Source of the DNA: Liolophura sinensis | Lineage: Eukaryota > Mollusca > Polyplacophora > Chitonida > Chitonidae | Assembly (NCBI RefSeq): GCF_032854445.1 | Contig: NC_088297.1 | Span: forward strand, 2,417,991-2,479,990 | Direction of reading: 5' to 3' | Length of the DNA stretch: 62,000 nucleotides | In this document: positions 10,640 through 21,659 of the stretch, one piece after another | How positions within the stretch are numbered: position 1 is the stretch's first letter | Layout: each line of letters starts with the position of its first letter | Notes under the pieces: generated by a model | What the model saw: the letters and a program-made list of their open reading frames with translations, nothing else | Database searches by the model: none | Told to the model about the DNA's origin: nothing | Program-made: the position numbers and the translations under genes

Positions 10640-13370
10640 TTCCGGATAGTTGACAGCCAATCGGTTTTTATTAGTTTTGTACGGGAATCGGGGGAAACTA
10701 TATGTTTACTCCTGGTCTGTGCCCCCTTCAGTCCATCAGTCCGTCACTAAGCTATTTTCCGGACTTTTCCTGAACCGTTTTGTAATGTGTATGTGTAAAG
10801 CATTTCATGACGGTTCTGTGTATGGACTTGATGCATGGTTTCACCATAGCAAGCTGCAAATCAACTTCGAGTTTCAAGATGTGTTTTCTGCATTCTCGAC
10901 AAAATTATCGCTGTTTTAATCCTGTTTTGATCTGACATATTTTTGGCCATTTATAACACAGTTCATCATACGTCATTAAAAACCTGGTAAATGTCTTCAC
11001 CATGAGGAGCTGCAGATTAAGCTGAAGGTTCGGGTCCTTTCGTCCATTTTTGACGAAAATTTTGTGAAGTGGATCTTGATGAAGCTATTTTTCTGACGAA
11101 TTTCACCGGTAGGGGTCATGTGCTACAAAAGCAACACTTGTACCACATATATTTGTATCACACATATGTTTGTAACCACATATATCTGTACAACATATAT
11201 TTGTATAACATATACTTGTACCACACATCACCCTAGGTCAATATAAAGAAATCCTTCCAGAAATGATGAGGAAAAGCTTATTTTATCTTCCCCTTGTTCT
11301 GACCTGTATGTATTGCCCATTGTTTTCTCATTTTTAATAAAATTACATTGTCATCTTGTTGGTGTCGACTGTATTTATGTCATATATCATTTTGTGATAT
11401 GATATTAGACCCGAGGTGAATGTCACTTGTTGAGAGTTGACAATTTCTGATGTCCCACCTCATGCTTTATGATACCTTAAAAAACGGTACCTTTTTCGAA
11501 CTGTACTTGAAATCGCCAAATTTTTACGTCGATGATGCGGCTATAACCACCGTTCGCTTGTTTCCGAAAAAACAGAGTGATAATTCAAAAAGAGATAATT
11601 CCTGTGGAATGAAAATGCAAATGGTGATTGGATATTAGCACGAGATCGTTGGACATTGCCAGGTCAACGTGGTCGTTGGATATTGCCTCCCAAAGCAGGA
11701 TAATACTTTGCGAGCGGGTGATCGCTGTACATCATATTTTGCGGAATATTATGTGACCGTCTCTCGACCAATGGAAACGCAGAATAATCCTATAAGGTAT
11801 TAAAATTTGTGATATTTTCATTTTGTGATAAATCTTTTGTACTGATTTTTGCATGCTTATATGCAGTTTAAATTCCCTGTGCTCAATACTGTTCATCTAC
11901 ATTTTAAGAAGGGAATTCTACGTTAATCATTTTGTTCCTCAGCATTGGTTGCCTGGTTGTATTCGGGCTATTTCAAGACCTTTCCCCAAATCGATAGTTG
12001 TAAGGTACTGCCCGAGCACGCGGATTGGTCAACACGGTAAACTCGTACATTGCGCTCTGACAAGTGCCGGGTTGATTTTATTCAGAACATCTTAGTTCAG
12101 TTCGACTGGAGAAGAAAGCACAAACATGATCTGGCTTTTTCCTTTATTCCATTGCTGGGTGTAATTTTCCGTCATTCAAAAACAGCTTTTGTGATATTTG
12201 TATATAACTGGTCATTAGATGGCTGTTAAATTGACTGATCCGGGATTTTCACTGCCGACAAAAACGGTATGGATATCGTATAAAAGTTCTCCATTCTTTC
12301 TGTCAGTCGAAAAGTAATGCACATATAGGTGTCTTCTGTTACTAGAAATGGTTAAATAAAAATAGACGTGTTCTGTATTTGCTGAAAATGAAAACAAAAA
12401 TATCCAAGTGTATATAAATAACGTTCTCGCCGCTTGAGGGAGCTCCGTGACACTAAATTGTTGACAACTCTCTTGTTGCTGTCGGTGCTGTCAAATACTT
12501 CTTATAGGCCACTCATCTTTCACCAATATGCTCTGCTTTTCTGTTTGCCATACGTGGGAAAGTTTGTCAGTAAGCTACCAAAGATCGTTGGTTTACACCA
12601 TGTACTCCGGTTTCATCCTCCCATAGAATTACCCGTCAAGACATCAGTGAAAACCTTTTGAGAATAAGAAAATAAATCTTACCAAAAAAGGAGACATGCT
12701 TTAAGATCTGTGATGGCTCAAAACGAAAATTAAAAGAGAAGAAAATTTAAATATCAATCAAATACCATTCAAAAGAGTAATTTCCTCGCAGGTGCATGCC
12801 ATAGAAAATTCTAATAAGTACATCAAGTTGATAAATTATAAATAAAGTCAGCGCAAAAATTCGCTGTGGGCGACTCTATTTTGCGTAAGAACTAGTCCTG
12901 AAGTCTTCTCTATTCAGAGGAGAATTGCTGTCGGAAACCGCCGAAGTGCAGTTCGCACATTTCCGGTAGAACCCTTCTTCCCAGAAGGTAGCGAACAGTA
13001 GTTTTCGTTTTCCGTAGACGATCGGCTCATTAGCTGAGAGGCAACACACCTTGAGAATAAATTATAGGGTGTTAAAGATGGAGGTCGCGGTGGGGATTTA
13101 TACCAGCTTTGCCGTATTCAGGCTTTACGTCTACGGCGAGGAAAGATCGCAAAATTATACAGCAAGCACCAGCAGATAGATGAAAATGTGCTCTTTCCAG
13201 CCGATAGTGTCATGATTTTAGGTTTTCTTCTCGTTTAGGGTATCCAAATGCCAGACATACTTTGTAAAGGTCAATCCTGCAGCCTATTAGCTATGAAGAT
13301 AATTTTAGTTATGGCGGTTTGATTTCTAACAGGTATAGGACTAATAGCACACCTTGATATACATGCAGAA
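10640..13370. other. Intergenic block between genes 1 and 2, duplicated at 57.4-60.5 kb
   Basis: I see no gene. The block matches 57,395-60,540 almost throughout. It contains short 'cttgtaccacatatatttgta'-type tandem words (about 11,140-11,230); the 57.9-58.4 kb copy has an extra segment of the same words. The 3' flank of every gene starts with a related 'cagtccgtcactaagct...ccggacttt' sequence. Confidence 0.6.
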
Positions 13371-13374
13371 ATGT

Positions 13375-13594
13375 GTGTTTCGACACAGAGCTAAGGTGTC
13401 CCATTTTTACCATGTATCTATTATACATTTTATACAAAGTGGCACACTTCATGATTTCTAAAGAATACATTAACGTAGAGATCGTCTTACTCAATGACCT
13501 ACCCATTAAGTATAAATCAGACTGCAGGCTATATCTAGGCTACGTAAATGTATACAATGTGGACCAGGGAGTTACCTCAGAGGTAAAGCTGATC
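13375..13594 (+). promoter_or_regulatory. Gene 2 distal (type A) promoter-like block
   Basis: Homologous to 2,170-2,413, with TATAAAT at 13,511 and the next ATG at 13,595. That first leader copy has an in-frame TGA after five codons and a dead donor, so the first usable leader here would be the unit at 13,690. Confidence 0.45.
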
Positions 13595-14340
13595 ATGGCG
13601 GGTAGGTGTTGAGGTTAAAGACGTCTCTGTGTCGTTGAGTTCGAGCCTTGTCTTCTACTGTGTACTGCACAGGAGTTCTTATCCTCGATATGGCTACGTG
13701 GTGTCGGGGCTGGATACGTCTCTGTGTCGGTGAGTTCTAGCCTTGTCTTCTACTGTGTACTGGGTAGTAGTTGTTATCCTCGAGATGGCTACGTGGTGTC
13801 GGGGTTGGATACGTCTCTGTGTCGTTGAGTTATAGCCTTGTCTTCTACTGTGTACTGGACAGTAGTTGTTATCCTGGATATGGCTACGTGGTGTCGGGGC
13901 TGGATACGTCTCAGCGTCGGTGAGTTCTAGCCTTGTCTTCTACTGTGTACTGGGTAGTAGTTGTTATCCTCGAGATGGCTACGTGGTGTCGGGGTTGGAT
14001 ACGTCTCTGTGTCGTTGAGTTATAGCCTTGTCTTCTACTGTGCACTGGGACAGTAGTGGTTATCCTGGATATGGCTACGTGGTGTCAGGGCTGGATACGT
14101 TTCTGTGTCGGTGAGTTCTAGCCTTGTCTTCTACTGTCTACTGGACAGGAGTTGTTATCCTCGATTTGGCTACGTGGTGTTCGGGCTGGATACGTCTCAG
14201 CGTCGGTGAGTTCTAGCTTTGTTTTCTACTGTGTACTGGACAGGAGTTGTTATCCTCGAAATGGCTACGTGGTGTCGGGGCTGGATACGTCTCAGCGTCG
14301 GTGAGTTCTAGCCTTGTCTTCTACTGTGTACTGCACTGGA
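13595..14340 (+). repeat. 95-bp tandem leader-exon array of gene 2 (8 units)
   Basis: A degenerate first unit (13,595) is followed by units at 13690, 13785, 13880, 13975, 14071, 14165 and 14261. Most encode MATWCRGWIRLCV or ...RLSV. Donors GTGAGT are intact at 13690, 13880, 14071, 14165 and 14261. They are TTGAGT (dead) at 13785 and 13975. The unit at 14165 has TTG in place of ATG. Dead and live donors alternate in the first four full units, showing 190-bp dimers. The nearly identical flank of gene 6 has only about 1.5 units. Confidence 0.85.
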
Positions 14341-14854
14341 GTTAGGGTTATTTTTTATTCAAACAACTCTAACTTTTTCTTTGAAATGCCGTAAATGGCC
14401 AATGTCTGTTTCATAGTCCGTTTTTGTATGAGTGAAATATTCGTGTGTGTTGCGTAACGCCTTAATCACATAAAACAATAAATATAGCATGTGTGTGCAT
14501 TATAGATTACATTGTACAGTACGTGTTCTGAAGGCCACTTGTCTTCTAACAATTATCTAAAAAAAGAGGTTTTGATTTGTTTGTCAGAGGTGGGAAAGCT
14601 TATCAGTAGGTTGGTAATGATCGGTAGTTTACACCGGGTGCCACAGTTTCTGCCATCCATAAAATTTACCGCTATGACACAAATAAAAAAAACCCTTGAG
14701 AATAATGACCAGCAATGGGCATGTGAATGACTAAATAAATGTGAACAGAAATGGAGAAATAAACTTTGATTTCTCTAGCATTTTTTTGAAAAAAAAAAAC
14801 AGCTAATGTATCCAAAGGTCTGCCACAGCCTGTATGGCGGACATCTAGGGTAGA

Positions 14855-15105
14855 ATCGAGATGACGTCAGCTTTACCGGTCATACTTCTGCCCGGTGAAG
14901 GGCGGATACCCCGCATTGATAGCGGTGAGATGCCTACACTACATTGTACAAGGTGACACACACAGAAATTTTGAAAAAAATATCTTAGCTTATAAATCGT
15001 CTAACTTCATTACCTACCTGAGCTGTGTGAAACAGACTGTATATCTACCTATATGTACACGGTGTGGACAAGGAAGTGTACGTGGTCCAAGGGGTAAAGC
15101 TGATC
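14855..15105 (+). promoter_or_regulatory. Gene 2 proximal (type B) promoter-like block with CRE-like site
   Basis: TGACGTCA at about 14,862 is followed by a block (14,935-15,105) homologous to the upstream block of the other leaders. It ends at the type B leader ATG. The same arrangement is at 61,460-61,706 before gene 6. The TATA-like position is degenerate here ('gtgtgaaacagac'). Confidence 0.4.
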
Positions 15106-15145
15106 ATGGCGGGCTGGTTTTGGGACTGGACACGTCTCTATCTTG
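15106..15145 (+). CDS. Gene 2 exon 1 (type B leader)
   Basis: ATG GCG GGC ... encodes MAGWFWDWTRLYL plus one base, donor GTGAGT. With the V exon it forms MAGWFWDWTRLYLVLCVS..., a plausible signal peptide. Identical peptide in gene 6. Confidence 0.8.
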
Positions 15146-15776
15146 GTGAGTTCTAGCCGCGTCTTTGTATTGTGGAGCAGAACGGATACGTACAATGGCA
15201 CCCTGTTCCATTGTATAATGGGCACCCTGTGCCGTACTATCCGTGGCTGTATCTTCTGAGCGTCCAAACTTCTTTTTTTATGCTGAACCACGTGCAAATA
15301 ATATTCTGACATTTGTGGCAGGTAGGCCTAAGTGTTCAAGATATCTCAACACTAGCTGCTGTGTTTAGAGCACGTAGAAGAATTTGTGACGTTAAAGTAC
15401 CCAAGGACTGATTACAGTATTGTTGCTATTCGGAAATACTCTGTTTAAAAATAGACATAGCGTATTGTCGTGAAGCGTGCAAGCTGGGGGTAGAGTCCAG
15501 ATGGCTCACATATAATGAGGATATTTTGACTCACTCTGAGGTTGGAATTAGTCCTATGTGTAGAAATTGTAATCATAATAAAGATGATAATGGTAGAATT
15601 ATGAATCTCACTGTTATATGGGTCACCAAGCAAAGCACAGATTTCAATCATTTGAATGCATTTTGGTGTCTATATCAATGTACAAATGTTATCCTTCTGA
15701 TGAGCCTTACTTCAATGGTTTGCTTTCATTCCTTCACTGCTTTAACTGCCCTACACAAAACCGTATGTTTCCACAG

Positions 15777-16103
15777 TGCTATGTGTAAGTACTGCGGACG
15801 TCACGTGGGCTCAGAGGGTCGTGGAGGGGTTTGAGGGAGGGGCGGTGGTCCTGCCCTGTACTGTCAGTATACAGGGGATTCTGCGGTGGAGAACTGGTGC
15901 GACTGAAGTCCTCCTTATCAGAACCGGTGGTCAAGTCCGCATAGAGCAGAACACGCCCTGGAAGGATGTGATCAGCCTTGTGGGGAGCAGCAATAACCTG
16001 AGCATCAGCCCACTCAGTCGTCAGAGAGATGACAGCAGGACGTTCCGGTGTGACGGTACAGGACCTGGAGTAGGTCAGCAGGAGACAACTGTCAGAGTCT
16101 TAG
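15777..16103 (+). CDS. Gene 2 V-set exon
   Basis: 327 nt, phase 1-1. 'VVLPCTVSIQG' (B Cys), 'LRW' (C Trp), 'SLSRQRDD'-like E-F turn and 'DDSRTFRC' (F Cys). The C'-C'' and F-G loops differ most from the other copies. Donor GTAACT. Confidence 0.85.
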
Positions 16104-16714
16104 GTAACTGAACATTGAAAATGTATCAACATTTTAGGATTTATTTTCTTCCATTTTGCGATATTTTTTGTCCATCATGGTGGTAAAATAATTTTATCTG
16201 GCTGAAAGCCAATGTCTTGCTCTAAACATCTTTATATATTTAAACTGTGTTTCGGTCGTTTAGGTGTAACTTTAAACGGAACTATACCGCAGATTTTTTG
16301 GCCAAAGAAAAAAATCCATCAGGTCAAATCCAGTCGAATTTTTGCTACTATTGTAGAGTAGTCCGTATAATTATCTTTTGTAAAATATTACCCATCACTG
16401 CGTGCTTGTTACCGTTCACAATTGGTAAAAAGATTCATACAATTTATAAAACAGGTAGCTTTATAACTTTTTCAATCATTAGAGTCATCAACCGCTATAT
16501 ATAGCATACGGACGAGTCTGATATTTACTGAACAGTAATAATTGCAGCAACTCCAAGTAAATATGGACAATCTTATTTATTGGCGGATATGGATTCTTTG
16601 CTAAACGTATCCTGTATAGCCTCATAAACATTTACTTTATTTCAATATTTGGTATTATGGTCCGAAAATGGGCATTTGCCATGTTTAAAATAACTAAAAC
16701 AGTCACAATCAGAG

Positions 16715-16981
16715 CGGTAATAGTCGAGCAAGCCAGTAAAGGACAGGTAACTCTGACAGAGAGGACACCTAAAACATTAACCTGTGCGGTGACCGGGAGA
16801 CCTAACCCTGCTCCCTCCTACAACTGGACCGTGGATAATGGCGGTGGATCTGGGCAGGGATCAAGCTACAGTCTGACAGTTGACAGATCTATGAGGAGTG
16901 TCAGTTGTACAGCCATAAACAAGTACAGTAATGGGAGAGTCCTGAGTACAGCGACGGCCACTGTCACACTCAATGTCCTCT
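16715..16981 (+). CDS. Gene 2 Ig2 exon
   Basis: 267 nt in phase with neighbours if the acceptor is 'cagag' before 16,715. Hallmarks as in gene 1: TLTCAVTGRPNP, SYNW, RSVSCTAINK. Donor GTAAGT. Confidence 0.8.
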
Positions 16982-17531
16982 GTAAGTTAGACCTGTGTCT
17001 AAATAGTTAGAAGCCAAGAACTGATTCAGTGATAAGATATTAGACACAGTATTTTCTGTTTTAATATGGAAGTCGTAAGAAACCACATTTTTCCTTAGTT
17101 TGGATTGAACCCTCGAAGAAATTCCCTTGTGACATACGTGTTACAATGGTGTACATCTGTTAAGAATGGATCACGAGTTGGGTGTCTAGTGTTGCCTGTC
17201 TGAACCTACCCTTTACATGTGTCTATGATTTTGTCTTTGTTTTTACATGATTTCACAATTTCACATGTAATCCACGCGGAAATATCTGATGCGTTGTAAA
17301 TATGTGGTTAGAGGTAATTTTCCGGGTTGATGTCCATGTTCCTCCTGAATGTATAATATATACATGGCAGATACGTTATGTTTTCTTCACTTGACATACA
17401 AGCAGGAGCCCTGATGGGATTTCTATGCTGAGTTACATACTTGTATTTTCCAAAAATTAGACCAGCTGTTCTGTTACGTTGTATGAGATTCCGTTAGGTG
17501 TATTTTTATGAGATTTTCATTTGTGTCGTAG

Positions 17532-17780
17532 ATTTGGATTTACCAAATACTGCCACTCCTGTTACGGTAATACAGAACGAAATAGCCACCTTACGGTGCT
17601 CTGCTCAGGGGAATCCCCTACCCACGTTTGAGTGGAGAAAGTCGGGGAGTGCAGAGGTCAAGAGTTCATCAGCTGATTACAGGATAGAGAATGTACAGAG
17701 GGCAGCTACCGGCGAATACACGTGTGACGTGACTAACAGTGTCGGGACTCGAGAAACTGCAGTTGAGCTCATTGTACAGT
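17532..17780 (+). CDS. Gene 2 Ig3 exon
   Basis: 249 nt, phase 1-1, with 'ATLRCSAQGNPLPTFEW' and 'GEYTCDVTNSVGT'. Intact borders. Confidence 0.85.
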
Positions 17781-17874
17781 GTAAGTATGCACATTGAAGC
17801 CGACAGCCAGACACCTTAATTGTTTTCGTTTACTTAAACAAAATTCTGTCGATATAAAACTGTCAATATTTCAG

Positions 17875-18144
17875 CTCCATCCGATGTAAAAGTAGCTTAT
17901 GACCAGCGCGCCCATACCATAACCTGTACAGCTGAGGGTGCTCCTAATGTCCACACCTTCAGTCTGTGGGAACATCGCCTGGGAGCGACCCTCATACGGA
18001 GTTTGGGGACACAGGCAAACGGGATTTCTGTCACCTACACTCTGCCTGAGACACTGACGTACACAGACACGGGAGATTACGTGTTTTCAGCGACAAACGG
18101 CGATAAGTCTTCACAAACAGGGTAAATCTATATAGCTCCTCTAA
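17875..18144 (+). pseudogene. Gene 2 Ig4 exon, disabled
   Basis: It aligns with Ig4 of genes 1 and 4 but has GTG-TTT in place of the F-strand GTG-TGT, TAA where CAG is expected near the end, and GTTCAG in place of the GTAAGT donor. Confidence 0.85.
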
Positions 18145-18849
18145 GTTCAGTATGAGTTTATGGCATAACCCCGTTTAAAAGAAGTACTTGCATGCTCAAA
18201 GTGTGCTCTATATTGCATCTGTCTTCATTTCTTTTACACTGGCAATTCTAACTTTAGTCGTCAAAGAGAATCCGTCATATCCGAAAGCTTTGGGCACGAC
18301 GAATAACGGTATTACTCCATAGGCCAGTGTCGTCACACAGAAAACCTGATGACGTCACACAAACTAAAGAATCGACGATGTACAAACGAACCCGGCATAC
18401 AGAACTTGTCATCGCTTGTAATTTTAATATAAATCAGTAGTTGAGTCTGAAGGTTTTGTGAATGGAGTCGTTCATAGAGGAAACGTGTCATTTCTTCTTG
18501 TGATTGAGGGTAAAGGGGGTGATCAGTAAATCAATTTCAACTAGGTTTTCTAACATTTTTCACCATTCAAATGGCACACTAAGACTGTTTTAACCTTTGA
18601 CGACAAATGAGTTCTAACTCGAAACTCACCCATTTGAACGTTGAAGATTGAACTATAGACAGTGGTTTCAGTCGTCGTTTTCTTTACTGGCAGATCATTA
18701 AACAGTTGCTAAGACTCATATAGATTAGAATGCTGTTAAGGTTGCGTTGCAATAAAAGCCAATAAAAACAAAACGAACAAAAAAGTTTGAACTATTAATG
18801 CTCAATCTTCATGTTTCAAAGTGTGTTTTTTGTTTGTTTTCATCTCCAG

Positions 18850-19198
18850 CCTTGTTTGAGAATCATGCACAGAAAATGGTCGTTGGCTTGGAGAGATCTA
18901 AGACAATATCCGTGTCTTTTTACGCACGATCGTCCTCGGGCACTGTCCGTGTGAAGTGGGAGAAAGCCGGAAAAAGTGACACCCTACAGTCTCACCGGGA
19001 AGAGGCGGGTCTGGTCAGTCTGGTGGTGTATGGACAGCTGATCAGTCTACCGGGGACAGTCACCACACTAACACTGACTGATATCCGCCAGGCGGATGAG
19101 GGCAACCGTGACCGGCACCTCAGACCTCAATGGAGTAACCCAGGCGTCAAGTATCAAAGTTTACGTTGACGTCATTGAGAAGCCATCGGCAAAGGGAG
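18850..19198 (+). pseudogene. Gene 2 Ig5 exon, frameshifted
   Basis: The usual acceptor position is altered, so the exon would start 6 nt later at a CCAG. After 'QADEGN' the bases 'tatac' are missing, shifting the frame and ending the reading at a TGA about 20 codons later. Confidence 0.85.
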
Positions 19199-19463
19199 GT
19201 TTGTGCGTTATTATTCAGTTAAATCAAGATGTGAAAATAGTATTTTATATCTGCAGAAACATAGAGTCAAAACAGACGTCTTTGTAGTAGTTAACTGCGA
19301 CAAGACTAAATTCCAAAGCAGCCGAAAACACCAGTTCCGCATCATAAATTGTCAGAAAAAGTAAATCCATAGTCAAGAAAGTTCATAACATGTTTTAAAT
19401 GATTCCAGTGCGAATCCGTCGGACGTGGACATTGCTAGTCAAACAGTCTTTTTGTCCTTGCAG

Positions 19464-19595
19464 ACACATCTGGAAATCACACTGGAGCCAACACTGCGGT
19501 GATTGTTAGACGGATATTAGGCGGTCTGCTCGTTGTTGTTACAATTAACCTCAAAGAGAAAGTTGTGATGTTCTGGGGGAGATCAAAAACAAAAG
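19464..19595 (+). pseudogene. Gene 2 transmembrane exon, degraded
   Basis: Open and the correct length (132 nt), but the membrane span reads VIVRRILGGLLVVVTINLKE, with Arg-Arg at its start and Lys-Glu inside it. It probably no longer spans the bilayer. Confidence 0.7.
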
Positions 19596-20093
19596 GTTGG
19601 TATTCCTGACTTAGGAAACTTCATGTAACGTCCAACTTCCAATCCAGTGTCAGAAGAAAAATAGTGGTTTGGGGGATTCTGGGTTGGAAGTTGAAAAACA
19701 AATCAGAGTAGGCCAATTCGCAGGATAAAAAAGGGCTACTTGCTGTATGTCCACGTGTACTATTTCACTATGCAATAACATTCAGACTCTACATGTACAT
19801 TGTGATGGCAGCCAAAACACATCCTTGTCCTCCCAAACAACATTATACGTGCCGTAATTTCTCTTTACTGAAAATAAGTGATTTAATTGTTAATTAGTCC
19901 GTCCGATTTGGATTTGGAATAGAGATTATTTAACTTGTATTAGGACAATTATATTAAAGAAAGGAGAAAACCTGACACGAGCCTGGGATGTAACATTCCA
20001 CAACACAAAATGCATGTGCAAAGGGCCGTATACCTTTAACACCTCAGAGCTGCGCAGTGATAAAAGTTTATAGTTTGTTTTATTTTATTTCAG

Positions 20094-20118
20094 TTTTACC
20101 AGAGGGTACTGGAAACAG
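20094..20118 (+). pseudogene. Gene 2 linker micro-exon
   Basis: 25 nt encoding (V)LPEGTGN(R). The borders are intact, but it lies downstream of multiple disabling changes. Confidence 0.55.
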
Positions 20119-20769
20119 GTACTTACATTCCATTACTTCTGTACTGGTTATTTCACATGTAGTATTACTACAGGAAAACCTCTGACTCTATTAGAGTGCA
20201 GAGACTGTCAGTGGGCACTTTACACAGAAATAGTTTGCCATCGTGACGTAAATGTTCGAGACGGTGCAAATCTTCCTACTTACATATTGGAGCTTTGATA
20301 GCTTGCCGTGATTAAACCGTACGAAAGGAAAATGAGGTCAGGTGTTTGTCAGGTGCATTCCACTGTGTCTGCCATATAAGATAAAATATAAGAAATACGT
20401 ATGCTGTTTTCTGTTTTGTTTGTTTTAGTCAGGTATATTGTAATATGCCACAAAGAAAAGAAATATTTCGTTTTTCGTCAAAGTCCTCTTTATCTGATAC
20501 TAGATAATACACACTGGAGAGAAAGCCCCGTTAATTCGCACCCATTCCATTTGTCTTTTGGATCTTCTTTCAAATGGCCAGTATTAAATATATATAGGGC
20601 ACAAATTAAAAGGTATGATGACAAAAATTTAAACTTTCGTAATCTGGACAAGGAGTCAGCTTCAGGGCTAACCAAGCTTCAATGAAAATGGAGAACTGAG
20701 AACATTTGAGGAAGTAACCACATAATTACTAACAGTGATTAAACTGATCTTACTAAACTGCTCTTCTGG

Positions 20770-20857
20770 GCAGATGTCACCAGCAGGAAACCTCAAAGGA
20801 GAGATTCGGACGATACCGACTGCAGCCATATTCAACTTGACTCTGCTGTCAACATGG
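20770..20857 (+). pseudogene. Gene 2 cytoplasmic exon, disabled
   Basis: TTCTAG has become TTCTGG, removing the acceptor, and the exon is one base shorter (88 nt) than in genes 1, 3 and 4. Confidence 0.75.
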
Positions 20858-21139
20858 GTAAATATCCATCAAACCAGATGTTATGTTTATTATGTAATTA
20901 TGTGAATTAAAACGGAACTGGTAAAGGCGTCAAGTGATTCAAATGACGTTTGACAAGTTTAATAAGTGCTAAGCTTGTCAGAGTTTAGTCTGAAAAGTCA
21001 AAACCTGGAATTTGCATCATAACAATTGTTTAAAGTATTCACTCATCTATTAGAGTGTTTATTACTTTTCGGAGTCTGGAAAAGAATTGGAACCACTATT
21101 AGCTACGTACACTTCTCAATTGCTTCAAATAGCGTGTCC

Positions 21140-21300
21140 AGTGACCGGGAGTTCAAATCCAGCTCATGCTGACTCACTCTTCGGTCATACACAGGAATGC
21201 CTGCCGGTAACCTGCTGAAGGTCGTGGGTTTTCCCCGGACTCTGGCCGGATTTCTCCCACCGTAATGCTCGCCGCTTTCGCCATTATGTGACAAATTAAT
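21140..21300 (+). mobile_element. SINE copy in gene 2 last intron
   Basis: Same insertion as at 10,092-10,292; its 3' end is diverged into A/T-rich 'agtaaaagtaaaatag' sequence. Confidence 0.7.
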
Positions 21301-21420
21301 GTAATAAAAGTAATAGTAAAAGTAAAATAGTAAAAAGTAATAAATCAAATTCATTTATTAAATGAAATATCTACAAGCAATTGGCTTCCGTATATTTGCA
21401 ATGTATTTGCCTAATTACAG

Positions 21421-21650
21421 ATCACAATTACGAGTCGCTCGCTCACAACATCGCCAGAAATCCAGGATCACGGGACGTGCACTACGACTCCCTGACGTCA
21501 CCCACTACGTCTGGTGACAACACAGTGGTGACCAGAACGCCTAGTATAGTTCGTACTCTTTACAAGTCGTTTGAAAACCCACACTTTTGTGCTCATCCAC
21601 AGTCATGTTTTTGTATTAAATGCGTCATATACACATGGGGTTCCGGATAA
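21421..21650 (+). pseudogene. Gene 2 terminal exon, truncated tail
   Basis: The first 35 tail residues (through YESL, YDSL and GDNT) match the family. A deletion then removes the YENT segment and joins to the end of the exon in another frame, so the reading runs past the ancestral stop to a TAA at 21,648. Both YxN sites are lost. Confidence 0.75.
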
Positions 21651-21659
21651 CTAAGAGCT

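Larger units (their letters stand above)
15106..21650 (+). pseudogene. Gene 2: Ig-superfamily receptor, intact 5' half, broken 3' half
   Basis: Exons: leader 15106-15145, V 15777-16103, Ig2 16715-16981, Ig3 17532-17780 (all open), then Ig4 17875-18144 with an in-frame TAA (about 18,123), F-strand Cys changed to Phe and donor changed to GTTCAG. Ig5 (18850-19198) has a 5-nt deletion, the TM exon (19464-19595) has charged residues inside the membrane span, the cytoplasmic exon has lost its acceptor AG and one base, and the tail is truncated. If transcribed through Ig4 it could encode a soluble leader-V-Ig2-Ig3-partial Ig4 protein of about 377 aa; otherwise it is a pseudogene. The unusually good state of the 5' half could mean recent decay, gene conversion or selection for a secreted form. 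Confidence 0.75.
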
